23,246 nt of DNA. Origin: an uncultured Prevotella sp. (GTDB lineage: Bacteria; Bacteroidota; Bacteroidia; Bacteroidales; Bacteroidaceae). The position numbers and the translations under genes are program-made. The notes under the pieces were generated by a model. That model saw only the letters and a program-made list of their open reading frames with translations. It searched no databases and was not told the origin of the DNA. The stretch lies in the NCBI GenBank assembly GCA_905234355.1, contig CAJOHP010000013.1:1-23246 (forward strand). The letters run 5' to 3'. Positions 1 through 8,321 of this stretch are shown piece by piece (position 1 is the stretch's first letter; each line of letters starts with the position of its first letter).

Positions 1-60
1 GACCCCACCCCGCCCTTCGGGCACCCCTCCCCTTGAAGGGAGGGGAGTGGCTACGCGATG
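1..60. repeat. GC-rich double-hairpin intergenic element
   Basis: Two adjacent inverted repeats are visible. The first is a 4-bp stem with a 3-base loop at 12-22. The second is a perfect 8-bp stem, CCCCTCCC at 24-31 with GGGAGGGG at 38-45 and a 6-base loop. No T-run follows on either strand, so it is not a classical intrinsic terminator. It may be the structured end of an upstream transcript cut off by the window edge, or a dispersed intergenic repeat. Copy number cannot be judged here. Confidence 0.5.
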
Positions 61-169
61 GCATTCGAAGGTGTAGGCGACTTTTTCAAGTGGACTCAAG
101 CAATAATAAATGTGACCGAATGCAAATATGACCGTGCTAGACTTAGGGCGAGGCCTCCATGGGTCACGG

Positions 170-257
170 TTTACCCCCTAAACGACCTCCGTCTAGGGGG
201 TAGCGGAGCGCCGTCTAGGGGGTAGCGGAGCGTCGTCTAGGGGGTAGACGGACGCCG
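170..257. repeat. 22-base-period repeat array A
   Basis: Four consecutive 22-base units occupy 170-191, 192-213, 214-235 and 236-257. The first carries TTTACCCCCTAAACG. The other three carry the opposite orientation, TCTAGGGGGTAG. Unit 1 and unit 2 therefore face each other as an inverted repeat with a 5-base centre (185-189). Units 2 and 3 are almost identical and unit 4 has diverged in its second half. There are no unique spacers, so this is not a CRISPR. The core is shared with the array at 21491-21613. Function is unknown. Confidence 0.85.
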
Positions 258-392
258 GTGCTTACGCCGCACTTCCACAATGCAGTATTCATGCCGTGTG
301 AACGCCATATTGTACGGCCCCGCTGTGAGGCTTCAGCCCTTCGGCAAGAAAGGCCGAAAAGACGACGGGGCAATGCGAAAAGTGGCCTGATG

Positions 393-425
393 TTGCACGT
401 ATGTGAAAAAAAAGTAGTAACTTCG
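393..425 (+). promoter_or_regulatory. putative Bacteroidota promoter for GH127
   Basis: TTGC at 393-396 and TAACTTCG at 418-425 are separated by 21 bases. This resembles the -33/-7 Bacteroidota promoter with one mismatch in the -7 box. It would give an untranslated leader of roughly 25-30 bases before the ATG at 459. Confidence 0.4.
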
Positions 426-458
426 CCCGCTGAAACCATCTCCTAAAACACTTAGACC

Positions 459-2624
459 ATGATAATGAAGACCCTCCTCGCTCTGTCTGCCGTGGCTCTC
501 TGCCCAGCCGTGAGCGCCGCTCCGCCCTCTTCGGGCTATCCCATCACCCCCGTCGCGTTCACCCAGGTGAAGGTGTCGCCCTCCACCTTCTGGGGCCAGC
601 GCCTGGAGGCCAGCCGCCGTGTCACCGTGCCCCTGGCCTTCAGCAAGTGTGAGGAGACGGGGCGCTACACCAACTTCGAGAACGCCGCCCGGCACCTGCA
701 GGACCCCTCGCAGACCTTCCCCATAGCCCAGGGCACCTTCTCCTTCGACGATACCGACCCCTACAAGACCATCGAGGGTGCCTCCTATCTGCTGCAGACC
801 TACCCCGACCGCCGGCTGCGCCACTACGTCGACTCCGTCGTCGACATCATCGCCACGGCGCAGGAGCCCGACGGCTACCTCTACACCTCGCGCACGCAGA
901 ACCCCGCCGCGCCCCATCCCTGGGCCGGCGAGCGCCGCTGGGTGAAGGAGGAAGACCTGAGCCACGAGCTCTACAACCTGGGCCACATGGTCGAGGGCGC
1001 CATAGCCCACTATCAGGCCACGGGGTCACGACGCTTTCTCGACGTGGCCATACGCTATGCCGACTGCGTCTGCCGCGAGGTGGGGCCCCGCCCGGGACAG
1101 GCCTGCGTGGTGCCCGGACACCAGATAGCCGAGATGGCGCTGGCCAAGCTCTACCTCGTCACCGGCGAGCGGAAGTATCTGGACGAGGCCAAGTTCTTCC
1201 TCGACTACCGCGGGCGCACCACCATACGCCACGACTACTCCCAGGCCCACAAGCCCGTGGCCGAGCAAGACGAGGCCGTGGGCCATGCCGTGCGCGCCGC
1301 CTATATGTATGCCGGCATGGCCGACGTGGCCGCACTCACCGGCGACACCGCCTATCTGCACGCCATAGACCGCATCTGGCACAACATCGTCGAGAAGAAA
1401 CTCTATATCACCGGCGGCATCGGTGCCACAGCCAGCGGCGAGGCCTTCGGCCGCAACTACGAGCTGCCCAACATGTCGGCCTACTGCGAGACGTGCGCCG
1501 CCATCGGCCTGGTCTACGTGAACTACCGTCTCTTCCTGCTCCACGGCGAGTCGAAATACTACGACGTGCTGGAGCGCACACTCTACAACGGGCTCATCTC
1601 AGGCGTGTCGCTCGACGGTGGCACCTTCTTCTATCCCAACCCCCTCGAGTCCATGGGCCAGCACCAGCGTCAGCCGTGGTTTGGCTGCGCCTGCTGTCCG
1701 AGCAACATCTGCCGCTTCATCCCCTCACTGCCTGGCTATGTCTATGCCGTGAAAGACGGGGCAAAGGACAGTCCGTCGGCGCTCTACGTCAACCTCTTCC
1801 TGAGCAACAGCGCCACGCTGCGCGTGGGCGGCAAGACCGTGGAGCTGCAGCAGCAGACGGCCTATCCGTGGGACGGCGACGTGGCCGTGACCATAGGGCG
1901 CTGCCGTGCCGGCCGCTTCCAGCTGAAGCTGCGCCTGCCAGGATGGGTGCAGGGACGGCCCGTGCCCAGCACGCTCTACGGCTATGCCGACGACCGGCGG
2001 CTGGGATGGACCGTCAGCATCAACGGACAGACGGTCGAGGCCACACCCGGTGCCGACGGCTACATCAGCCTCGACCGGCAGTGGCGACGCGGCGACGTGG
2101 TGCGCCTGCACATGGACATGCAGCCCCGTGTGGTGAGAGCCAGCATGCTCGTCGAGGCCGACCGCGGCATGGCCTGCGTGGAGCGCGGACCGCTGGTCTA
2201 CTGTGCCGAGCATCCCGACAATGCGTTCGACATCGGCGGCGCGCTGCTCAATCAGCGTCCGGAGTTCACCCTTGGCCACACCACCGTGGCCGGCTGCCGC
2301 CTCACCACCATCTGCACCGATGCCCAGCAGCTGGCCTTCGGTGCCGACGGACGCCTGGAGACCACCGACGTGGGCCTGACACTCATACCCTACGAATCAC
2401 CGGCAGCCGGGCCGCATGCGCGTGTGGCTGCCCCAGGACCTGAGCGCCACGCGCCCCTCGCGACCCGCCACCGTGGCCTCGCGAGCCAAGGCCACGGCAT
2501 CGGTGCGCTCGGCGGCCATCACCGCCGTCAACGACCGCCTGCTGCCTGCAGGCGCCGACGACCGCTCCGTGCCCTACCTGCACTGGTGGCCACGCAAGGG
2601 CACCACAGAGTGGGTGCAGTATGA
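459..2624 (+). CDS. GH127-family beta-L-arabinofuranosidase, frameshifted
   Basis: Secreted glycoside hydrolase that would remove beta-L-arabinofuranose from arabinose-containing plant glycans or glycoproteins. A signal peptide spans about residues 1-21 (MKTLLALSAVALCPAVSA after a second Met at 465), so 465 is an equally good start. The (alpha/alpha)6 catalytic region is intact. C-E-T-C places E344 and C346, and G-C-A-C-C-P-S-N places C412-C413. These match the Glu and three Cys that bind zinc in the characterised enzyme HypBA1, whose first Cys of the CC pair is the nucleophile. The frame is lost just after residues LIPY (around 2391-2394). From there to 2624 the translation is an arginine/proline-rich out-of-frame tail. 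The true C-terminus continues in another frame to 2910, so the intended protein is about 820 residues. The gene stands alone, with its own putative promoter and no transporter or regulator beside it. Confidence 0.85.
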   Translation: MIMKTLLALSAVALCPAVSAAPPSSGYPITPVAFTQVKVSPSTFWGQRLEASRRVTVPLAFSKCEETGRYTNFENAARHLQDPSQTFPIAQGTFSFDDTDPYKTIEGASYLLQTYPDRRLRHYVDSVVDIIATAQEPDGYLYTSRTQNPAAPHPWAGERRWVKEEDLSHELYNLGHMVEGAIAHYQATGSRRFLDVAIRYADCVCREVGPRPGQACVVPGHQIAEMALAKLYLVTGERKYLDEAKFFLDYRGRTTIRHDYSQAHKPVAEQDEAVGHAVRAAYMYAGMADVAALTGDTAYLHAIDRIWHNIVEKKLYITGGIGATASGEAFGRNYELPNMSAYCETCAAIGLVYVNYRLFLLHGESKYYDVLERTLYNGLISGVSLDGGTFFYPNPLESMGQHQRQPWFGCACCPSNICRFIPSLPGYVYAVKDGAKDSPSALYVNLFLSNSATLRVGGKTVELQQQTAYPWDGDVAVTIGRCRAGRFQLKLRLPGWVQGRPVPSTLYGYADDRRLGWTVSINGQTVEATPGADGYISLDRQWRRGDVVRLHMDMQPRVVRASMLVEADRGMACVERGPLVYCAEHPDNAFDIGGALLNQRPEFTLGHTTVAGCRLTTICTDAQQLAFGADGRLETTDVGLTLIPYESPAAGPHARVAAPGPERHAPLATRHRGLASQGHGIGALGGHHRRQRPPAACRRRRPLRALPALVATQGHHRVGAV

Positions 2625-2910
2625 CCTGGCCGAGACCGCCACACTCGGGAGCGCCACCGTCTACTGGTTCGACGACGCACCATGGGGCGGATGCCGCGTG
2701 CCCAAGGCGTGGCGCGTGCTCTGTCAGGATGAGCAGGGACAGTGGACACCCGTAGACCCCCTCACGCCATACACCACGGCCAAGGGTGAGGCATGCACCG
2801 TGACGTTCCGCCCCGTCACGACCAAAGCCGTCAGACTCGAGGTGCAGCTGCCCGACGACAACGCGGCCGGACTCTACGAGTGGGAGCTGGGCACCACGGT
2901 TTTACGATAA
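2395..2910 (+). pseudogene. Out-of-frame C-terminal part of the GH127 gene
   Basis: In the frame of 2395-2910 the translation continues the family sequence: NHRQPGRMRVWLP, a linker, then a beta-rich domain with YLHWWPRKGTTEWVQYDL and an E-W-E-L end, stopping at 2908-2910. The domain resembles the F5/8 type C (galactose-binding-like) modules appended to some Bacteroidota GH127 enzymes. That resemblance is recalled, not searched. An internal ATG at 2416 exists, but without a secretion signal the fragment is unlikely to act alone. The bases around 2394 fit loss of 8 bases that would have encoded Y-A-W before N-H-R. An assembly or sequencing error is an equally possible cause. Confidence 0.7.
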
Positions 2911-2925
2911 CTTAACTACTAAAAC

Positions 2926-2956
2926 TTGCGTATGTCGGCGAGAATGTGTAACTTTG
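2926..2956 (+). promoter_or_regulatory. Bacteroidota promoter for the STAS-led operon
   Basis: TTGC at 2926-2929 and a perfect TAACTTTG at 2949-2956 are 19 bases apart, the usual Bacteroidota sigma-70-type spacing. Transcription would start near 2963. That leaves an AT-rich leader of about 60 bases before the ATG at 3027, with no Shine-Dalgarno sequence. Confidence 0.6.
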
Positions 2957-3026
2957 CACACGCATAGACGCACACATTATTTATATAATATACGAAACGA
3001 GATATAAACAAAACCATAGAAGAAGC

Positions 3027-3335
3027 ATGAATACCAGCATCAGAGAAGAGGGCAACCTCTATATCGCCACGCTCGAGGGCCGGCTCGACACAGCCGCCGC
3101 CGAGCAGGTAAGCAAGGACCTGCAGCCGCTCAACGACAGCAAGGACCACGACATCGTCATCGACTGCTCGGCACTGGAGTATATCAGCTCCAGCGGCCTG
3201 CGCATCCTGCTCAACATACGCAAGCACGCTGCTGTCACACACAGCAAGGTGACCATCCTGCGACCCAATGCCGACATCATGAAAGTGTTTCAGATGACCG
3301 GATTCCTCAATCTCTTCGACATCAAGAACGACTGA
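3027..3335 (+). CDS. STAS-domain anti-sigma-factor antagonist-like protein
   Basis: A 102-residue single-domain STAS protein of the SpoIIAA/RsbV type. These proteins bind partner-switching kinases and are controlled by phosphorylation of one serine. The fold markers are GRLDTAAAEQV (residues 18-28), VIDCSALEYISSSGLRIL (44-61) and a C-terminal ILRPN...FQMTGFLNLF. The serine cluster S54-S55-S56 before G57 aligns with the phosphorylated Ser of SpoIIAA; S55 is the best candidate. In Bacteroidota many such proteins have no known partner, and no HPK/RsbW-like kinase or PP2C phosphatase gene is present here. It is the first gene after the promoter at 2926-2956 and is followed after 17 bases by the alarmone synthetase gene, so the two are probably co-transcribed. 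Fold confident, partner unknown. Confidence 0.9.
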   Translation: MNTSIREEGNLYIATLEGRLDTAAAEQVSKDLQPLNDSKDHDIVIDCSALEYISSSGLRILLNIRKHAAVTHSKVTILRPNADIMKVFQMTGFLNLFDIKND

Positions 3336-3352
3336 CCATTCACCGACAGCCC

Positions 3353-4453
3353 ATGGTTGACAGTGCGTTAGACCTGCATGGACAGATGCTCCTCGACGAG
3401 TATCGGCAGTGCCTGCCCGACATGGAGCGGCTCAGCCGTGTGGTCAAGGACAAGCTTGTGAAGGCCATCTCGCAGAACGACATCGAGATCAACGCTCTGG
3501 AGATGCGCATCAAGACGGAAGAGTCGATGGTGGGCAAAATCAGGCGCAAGGGGTCGAAGTATGCCTCCATCAGCGACGTGACCGACATTCTCGGCATACG
3601 CGTCATCGCCTTCTTCAACGAAGACGTCGACCGCATCGCCTCTATAGCCGAGTCGCTCTTCCGCGTGGACTGGGACAACTCCGTGGACAAGCGCAAGGCC
3701 GAGCGCTTCGACCGCTTTGGCTACAGCTCGCTGCACTACGTGTGCCAGCTGCCCAAGGAGGAGTATTACGACGCGCAGCACCCCGTGCTCAACGAGATAC
3801 GCTTCGAGCTGCAGATGCGCACCGCCCTGCAGCACGTCTGGTCGGCCATACAGCACGACATAGGCTACAAGAGCAACATCGAGACGCCCCAGGAGTATCA
3901 CCGCGCACTGAGCCGCCTGGCAGGACTGCTCGAGCTGGCCGACCAGGAGTTCAGCCGCATACGCCACGACATCGCCGACTACAGACGCCGAGCACAGGCT
4001 CTCATCGAGCGCGGACAGCTCAGCGAGGTGGCCATCAATGCCGACACGCTCAAGGGCTATCTCGAACAGCGGCCCTTCGATCAGCTCACCAAGCGCATAG
4101 CGGCCATCAATCAGGCAGAACTCTATCAGGCACCCGCGGCCGACTATCTCAAGGTGTTCGCACAGATGGGGCTCAGCACCCTGGCCGACGTGGAGACCAT
4201 GCTGCGCGACAATGCCGAGGATGCCTACCAGCTGGCACTCCTGCAGCTCGGCACCACCGGCATCGACATACTCGCCGACACCATAGGACTGCAAAACCTC
4301 TGCATCGTGACCATACTCAAGAACGGAGGCGGATGCAGCGGGCTCATGCGGTTCTTCGACGCCATCTACGGCGAGTCGCCACTCAATGAGCAGACCGCCA
4401 AAGCCATACTGGAGCAGGCCAGGCGCCTGTCGTTTATGAACACCAGCCGATGA
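3353..4453 (+). CDS. RelA/SpoT-domain (p)ppGpp synthetase-like protein
   Basis: A 366-residue cytosolic protein with an N-terminal RelA/SpoT nucleotidyltransferase domain, predicted to transfer pyrophosphate from ATP to GDP/GTP to make (p)ppGpp. Synthetase motifs are visible: D78-I-L-G-I-R83, G123-Y-S-S-L-H128, and E152-L-Q-M-R-T157, where the E-x-Q-x-R-T pattern is the usual catalytic signature. No HD hydrolase domain and no TGS or ACT domain is apparent. It is therefore a stand-alone synthetase, longer than typical small alarmone synthetases (about 210-260 residues) because of a helical C-terminal extension from about residue 200. I recall proteins of similar length in other Bacteroidales, so the extension may be lineage-specific. 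It follows the STAS gene by 17 bases, and its stop overlaps the next start as ATGA at 4450-4453. Activity is inferred from motifs only. Confidence 0.85.
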   Translation: MVDSALDLHGQMLLDEYRQCLPDMERLSRVVKDKLVKAISQNDIEINALEMRIKTEESMVGKIRRKGSKYASISDVTDILGIRVIAFFNEDVDRIASIAESLFRVDWDNSVDKRKAERFDRFGYSSLHYVCQLPKEEYYDAQHPVLNEIRFELQMRTALQHVWSAIQHDIGYKSNIETPQEYHRALSRLAGLLELADQEFSRIRHDIADYRRRAQALIERGQLSEVAINADTLKGYLEQRPFDQLTKRIAAINQAELYQAPAADYLKVFAQMGLSTLADVETMLRDNAEDAYQLALLQLGTTGIDILADTIGLQNLCIVTILKNGGGCSGLMRFFDAIYGESPLNEQTAKAILEQARRLSFMNTSR

Positions 4454-5067
4454 GAATACTCCTTACTGCCATCGCCCTGCTCGCTGCCGTGGCAGCACAG
4501 GCACAAGACACCTTTGCCATCGACACCATCAGCGATGCACTCCTACAGCGCATGCGAGGGAAGTCGATGCCCGAAGGATGCACCGTCAGCCCCAAGGAGC
4601 TGCGCCACCTCACCCTGCTGCACTACGACCTCGAGGGCCGCGTGAGGCAGGGTGAGCTGGTGTGTAACCGCCGCATTGCCGACGACCTGCTCTGCATCTT
4701 CCAGGAGCTCTACCGACAGCACTACCCCATAGGCAGCGTCAGGCTCATCGACGACTACGACGCCGACGACGAGCGCTCCATGCAGGCCAACAACACCTCG
4801 TGCTTCTGCTTCAGGACCATAGCCGGCAGCACAAAAATCTCTAAACACGCACAGGGAATGGCTATCGACATCAACCCCCTGTTCAATCCCTGCGTCAAAG
4901 GACGGCGCGTGCAGCCTGCCAGCGCACGCAAGTATGCCGACCGGCAACGTCGGTTCCCATGCAAGATTACCACCGGCGACCTGTGCTACAGGCTGTTCAC
5001 AGAGCGCGGATTCAAGTGGGGAGGGGCGTGGAACAGCCTCAAGGACTATCAGCACTTCGAGAAATAA
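4450..5067 (+). CDS. Secreted M15-family (VanY/D-Ala-D-Ala-type) metallopeptidase
   Basis: A 205-residue exported protein. A signal peptide MRILLTAIALLAAVAAQAQ ends in the AxA cleavage pattern A-Q-A. The zinc site of the M15 peptidase family is present: SKHAQGMAIDINP gives H133-x6-D140, and DYQHFEK at the C-terminus gives H202. Family members cut D-Ala-D-Ala or L-Ala-D-Glu bonds in peptidoglycan stem peptides, so a periplasmic cell-wall role is expected. The exact specificity cannot be read from sequence. It is translationally coupled to the alarmone synthetase through a 4-base ATGA overlap, suggesting joint expression of a stress-signal enzyme and a wall peptidase. The stop at 5065-5067 is followed by a 56-base AT-rich gap before pflB with no clear terminator. 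Confidence 0.87.
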   Translation: MRILLTAIALLAAVAAQAQDTFAIDTISDALLQRMRGKSMPEGCTVSPKELRHLTLLHYDLEGRVRQGELVCNRRIADDLLCIFQELYRQHYPIGSVRLIDDYDADDERSMQANNTSCFCFRTIAGSTKISKHAQGMAIDINPLFNPCVKGRRVQPASARKYADRQRRFPCKITTGDLCYRLFTERGFKWGGAWNSLKDYQHFEK

Positions 5068-5123
5068 CAAAGCATAACAGAGAGTAGATTTTCACCATTC
5101 AAAACAACAAGTTAACAGCTACT

Positions 5124-7370
5124 ATGAGACAGCAATGGAGAGGGTTCAAAGGAACCAAGTGGACCGACGAGGTCAATCTGAGAGAATTCATCCAGAACAA
5201 CTACACCCCCTACGACGGCGACGAGCAATTCCTTGCCGCTCCCACCGAGGCCACCAACCGGCTGTGGGGCCGCCTGCAGGAGCTGCAGCGCGAAGAGCGC
5301 GCCAAGGGAGGCGTGCTCGACATGGAGACCGAGATCGTGTCGAGCATGACAGCCTACGGACCCGCATACATCGACCCCGCGCTCAAGGACCTCGAGCGCG
5401 TCGTGGGACTGCAGACCGACAAGCCGCTCAAGCGAGCATTCATGCCCTATGGAGGCATCAAGATGGCTGAGCAGGCATGCACCACCTACGGCTATCAGCC
5501 ATCGGAGAAACTGCACGAGATATTCACCAAGTACTGCAAGACACACAACGAGGGCGTCTTCGATGCCTATACCGACGAGATGAAACGCGTGCGCCACAAC
5601 CACATACTCACCGGACTGCCCGACACCTACGGACGCGGACGCATCGTGGGCGACTACCGACGCGTGGCACTCTATGGCATAGACTTCCTCATCGAGCAGA
5701 AAGAGATAGACAAATACAACTGCGGCAAGCGACAGATGAGCGAGGACATCATCCGGCTGCGCGAGGAGATATCCATGCAGATCAAGGCACTCAAGGACAT
5801 GAAGGCCATGGCACAAATCTACGGATTCGACATCTCACAGCCTGCCAACAACGCCCGCGAGGCCGTGCAGTGGCTCTACTTCGGATACCTGGCCGCCATC
5901 AAGACACAGAACGGAGCCGCCATGTCGGTGGGACGCGTGAGCACCTTCCTCGACATCTATATCGAGAGAGACCTGCGCGAGGGCACACTCACCGAGCAGG
6001 AGGCGCAGGAGCTCATTGACCATCTGGTCATGAAGTTCCGCATGGTGAAGTTTGCACGCATCCCCTCATACAACGAGATATTCAGCGGCGACCCCGTATG
6101 GGCCACACTCGAGGTGGCCGGACTAGGACAGGACGGACGCCACATGGTCACGAAGAACTGCTACCGATTCCTGCACACACTGGAGAACATGGGACCTTCG
6201 CCCGAGCCCAACCTCACCGTGCTCTACTCGCCACGGCTACCCGAGACATTCAAGCACTATGCCGCCATGATATCGGTGAAGACAAGCTCCATACAGTATG
6301 AGAACGACGACGTGATGCGACCCGTCTGGGGCGATGACTACAGCATCTGCTGCTGCGTCTCCGCCACGCAGACCGGCAAGGAGATGCAGTTCTTCGGAGC
6401 AAGGGCCAACATGGCCAAGACCCTGCTCTATGCCATCAACGGAGGCGTCGACGCCAAGACACGCGAGCAGTGCGGACCCAAGTTCAGACCCATCACCAGC
6501 GAGTATCTCACGTGGGAGGAACTCGAACCCAGATTCCGCGACATGCTCGAGTGGCTCGCCGATATCTATGTGAACACGCTCAACCTCATACACTACATGC
6601 ACGACAAGTACTTCTATGAGGCAGCAGAGATGGCACTCATCGACACCGACGTCAGACGCACATTCGCCACGGGCATCGCAGGATTCTCACACGTCGTCGA
6701 CTCCATCTGTGCGGTGAAGTATGCCAAGGTCAAAATTATACGTGACGAGACCGGATTCAACGTCGACTATGCGGTCGAGGGCGACTTCCCACGCTATGGC
6801 AACGACGACGACCGCGCCGACGAGGTGGCTCTCTGGGTGCTGAAGACCTTCCTGGCCAAGATAAAGCGCCACCACACCTACAGAGACTCCGAGCCCACCA
6901 CATCCATACTCACCATCACTTCCAACGTGGTCTACGGCAAGTACACCGGCAACCTGCCCGACGGACGCCGTGCCGGCACACCGCTCTCGCCAGGTGCCAA
7001 CCCAAGCTACGGTGCTGAGAAGAACGGACTGCTCGCCTCGCTCAACTCGGTGGCCAAGCTGCCCTACGAGTATGCGCTCGACGGCATTTCCAACACGCAG
7101 ACCATCAGCCCCAGTGCCCTCGGCCACAACGACGAGGAGCGCGCACTGACACTGGTGCGCGTCATGGACGGCTATTTCACACGCGGCGCTCACCACCTCA
7201 ACGTCAACGTCTTCGGACTGGACAAGCTCCGCGACGCCATGGAGCATCCCGAGAAACCGGAGTATGCCAACTTCACCATACGCGTCAGCGGATATGCCGT
7301 GAAGTTCATCGACCTTACACGCGAGCAGCAGGAGGACGTCATCGCCCGACAGGCACACGAGCGCCTCTGA
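5124..7370 (+). CDS. pflB: Pyruvate formate-lyase (formate C-acetyltransferase)
   Basis: Glycyl-radical enzyme converting pyruvate and CoA to acetyl-CoA and formate during anaerobic growth in the cytosol. The 748-residue length fits the family. The active-site pair corresponding to E. coli Cys418-Cys419 lies in S-I-C-C-C-V-S-A at C410-C411, with an extra Cys at 409. The radical-bearing glycine is G723 in RVSGYAVKF near the C-terminus. N-terminal WRGFKGTKW and the PSPEPNLTVLYS region are also typical. The start at 5124 keeps the normal N-terminus and follows an A-rich leader (5100-5123) without a Shine-Dalgarno site. The activase gene follows 33 bases downstream in the same orientation, forming the usual pfl pair. 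No formate channel gene (focA) is in the window. Confidence 0.97.
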   Translation: MRQQWRGFKGTKWTDEVNLREFIQNNYTPYDGDEQFLAAPTEATNRLWGRLQELQREERAKGGVLDMETEIVSSMTAYGPAYIDPALKDLERVVGLQTDKPLKRAFMPYGGIKMAEQACTTYGYQPSEKLHEIFTKYCKTHNEGVFDAYTDEMKRVRHNHILTGLPDTYGRGRIVGDYRRVALYGIDFLIEQKEIDKYNCGKRQMSEDIIRLREEISMQIKALKDMKAMAQIYGFDISQPANNAREAVQWLYFGYLAAIKTQNGAAMSVGRVSTFLDIYIERDLREGTLTEQEAQELIDHLVMKFRMVKFARIPSYNEIFSGDPVWATLEVAGLGQDGRHMVTKNCYRFLHTLENMGPSPEPNLTVLYSPRLPETFKHYAAMISVKTSSIQYENDDVMRPVWGDDYSICCCVSATQTGKEMQFFGARANMAKTLLYAINGGVDAKTREQCGPKFRPITSEYLTWEELEPRFRDMLEWLADIYVNTLNLIHYMHDKYFYEAAEMALIDTDVRRTFATGIAGFSHVVDSICAVKYAKVKIIRDETGFNVDYAVEGDFPRYGNDDDRADEVALWVLKTFLAKIKRHHTYRDSEPTTSILTITSNVVYGKYTGNLPDGRRAGTPLSPGANPSYGAEKNGLLASLNSVAKLPYEYALDGISNTQTISPSALGHNDEERALTLVRVMDGYFTRGAHHLNVNVFGLDKLRDAMEHPEKPEYANFTIRVSGYAVKFIDLTREQQEDVIARQAHERL

Positions 7371-7403
7371 CACACTGCTGAAAACGCATAACACGCGCAC
7401 TGT

Positions 7404-8180
7404 ATGGACCAACAGCATCAAGCTTACATACACTCTACCGAATCCTTCGGCTCCGTCGACGGGCCGGGGATTCGGTTTGTCATTTTCATGCAGGGATGCC
7501 GCATGCGCTGCCGCTACTGCCACAACCCCGACACCTGGCGGCTGCCGCCTGACATGACTGCCGCCTCCACGTCCACAGGTCCCGTATGTTGCGACAGTGT
7601 CGCAACCCCCTCAGCCCTTCTGGACCGTGCCGAGCGCTACCGCACCTACTGGGGACCCGACGGCGGCATCACCGTCTCCGGCGGCGAGGCTTTGCTCCAG
7701 ATGGACTTTCTCATCGACCTCTTCGTGGAGGCTCACCGGCGAGGCATCAATACCTGTCTCGACACTGCTGCACAGCCCTTCACCCGGCGTGACCCCTTCT
7801 TCGCCAAGTTCCGGAGACTCATCAAGAGTACTGACCTCGTGCTCCTCGACCTGAAACACATGGACAGCGAGAAGCACCGATGGCTCACAGGCCATCCCAA
7901 CGACAATATCCTGGACTGCGCCCGCTATCTCAGCCAGGCGGGCGTGCCCGTATGGATACGGCATGTGCTCCTGCCGGGCATCACCGACGAGCCAGGACAC
8001 CTCGAGCAGCTGCGACAGTTTGTCGCTTCACTCGGCAATGTGAAGAAGGTGGAGGTGCTGCCTTACCACACGCTCGGACGATTCAAGTGGCAACAGCTCG
8101 GCATCGACTACACGCTCGACCATGTGCCTACGCCCACTGCCGAGCAGGTGAAAGAGGCCGAACGAAGGCTCGGTTTGTAG
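7404..8180 (+). CDS. pflA: Pyruvate formate-lyase activating enzyme (radical SAM)
   Basis: Radical S-adenosylmethionine enzyme that abstracts the alpha hydrogen of the PflB glycine (G723) to create the glycyl radical. The 4Fe-4S cluster motif is CRMRCRYC, with C32, C36 and C39 in the CX3CX2C pattern, followed by HNPDTW. Substrate and SAM-binding features include GGITVSGGEALLQ and LLDLKHMD. The 258-residue length is slightly over the usual size because of a stretch after the cluster (about residues 50-70, coordinates 7551-7613) rich in Ala, Ser and Thr that includes a Cys-Cys pair. Other PflA proteins have a shorter linker here, as I recall them. It lies 33 bases after pflB and probably shares its mRNA. 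Confidence 0.95.
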   Translation: MDQQHQAYIHSTESFGSVDGPGIRFVIFMQGCRMRCRYCHNPDTWRLPPDMTAASTSTGPVCCDSVATPSALLDRAERYRTYWGPDGGITVSGGEALLQMDFLIDLFVEAHRRGINTCLDTAAQPFTRRDPFFAKFRRLIKSTDLVLLDLKHMDSEKHRWLTGHPNDNILDCARYLSQAGVPVWIRHVLLPGITDEPGHLEQLRQFVASLGNVKKVEVLPYHTLGRFKWQQLGIDYTLDHVPTPTAEQVKEAERRLGL

Positions 8181-8219
8181 CATTTTGTTGTACTTTTCCA
8201 AAACTTTTCTCCCTTTGTC

Positions 8220-8250
8220 TTGGCCGTTACAAAGAAAAAGCCTATATTTG
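8220..8250 (+). promoter_or_regulatory. Bacteroidota promoter for the lipoprotein/DUF5723 pair
   Basis: TTGG at 8220-8223 and a perfect TATATTTG at 8243-8250 are 19 bases apart. Transcription would start near 8257. This supports translation from the ATG at 8322, after an AT-rich leader of about 65 bases. An in-frame ATG at 8271 would sit only about 14 bases from the transcript start. Confidence 0.6.
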
Positions 8251-8321
8251 CACAACCATACTAAGGCAGCGTGGCTTTAGTCTACAGCTTTATTCACCCT
8301 TTAATACATTATATTATATAT

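Noticed and set aside
170..257. CRISPR array
   Set aside because: Units abut directly with no unique spacers, unit length is only 22 bases, and no cas gene is present.
333..1010. Long minus-strand frame opposite the GH127 gene
   Set aside because: Glycine/valine-rich antisense shadow created by GC-rich codons of the real plus-strand gene; no family features.
3368..4294. Minus-strand frame of 308 codons opposite the alarmone synthetase
   Set aside because: Antisense shadow. The plus strand carries clear RelA/SpoT motifs and operon spacing.
8271..8321. N-terminal extension of the lipoprotein from an upstream ATG
   Set aside because: It would bury the lipoprotein signal peptide and start only about 14 bases from the predicted transcript start.
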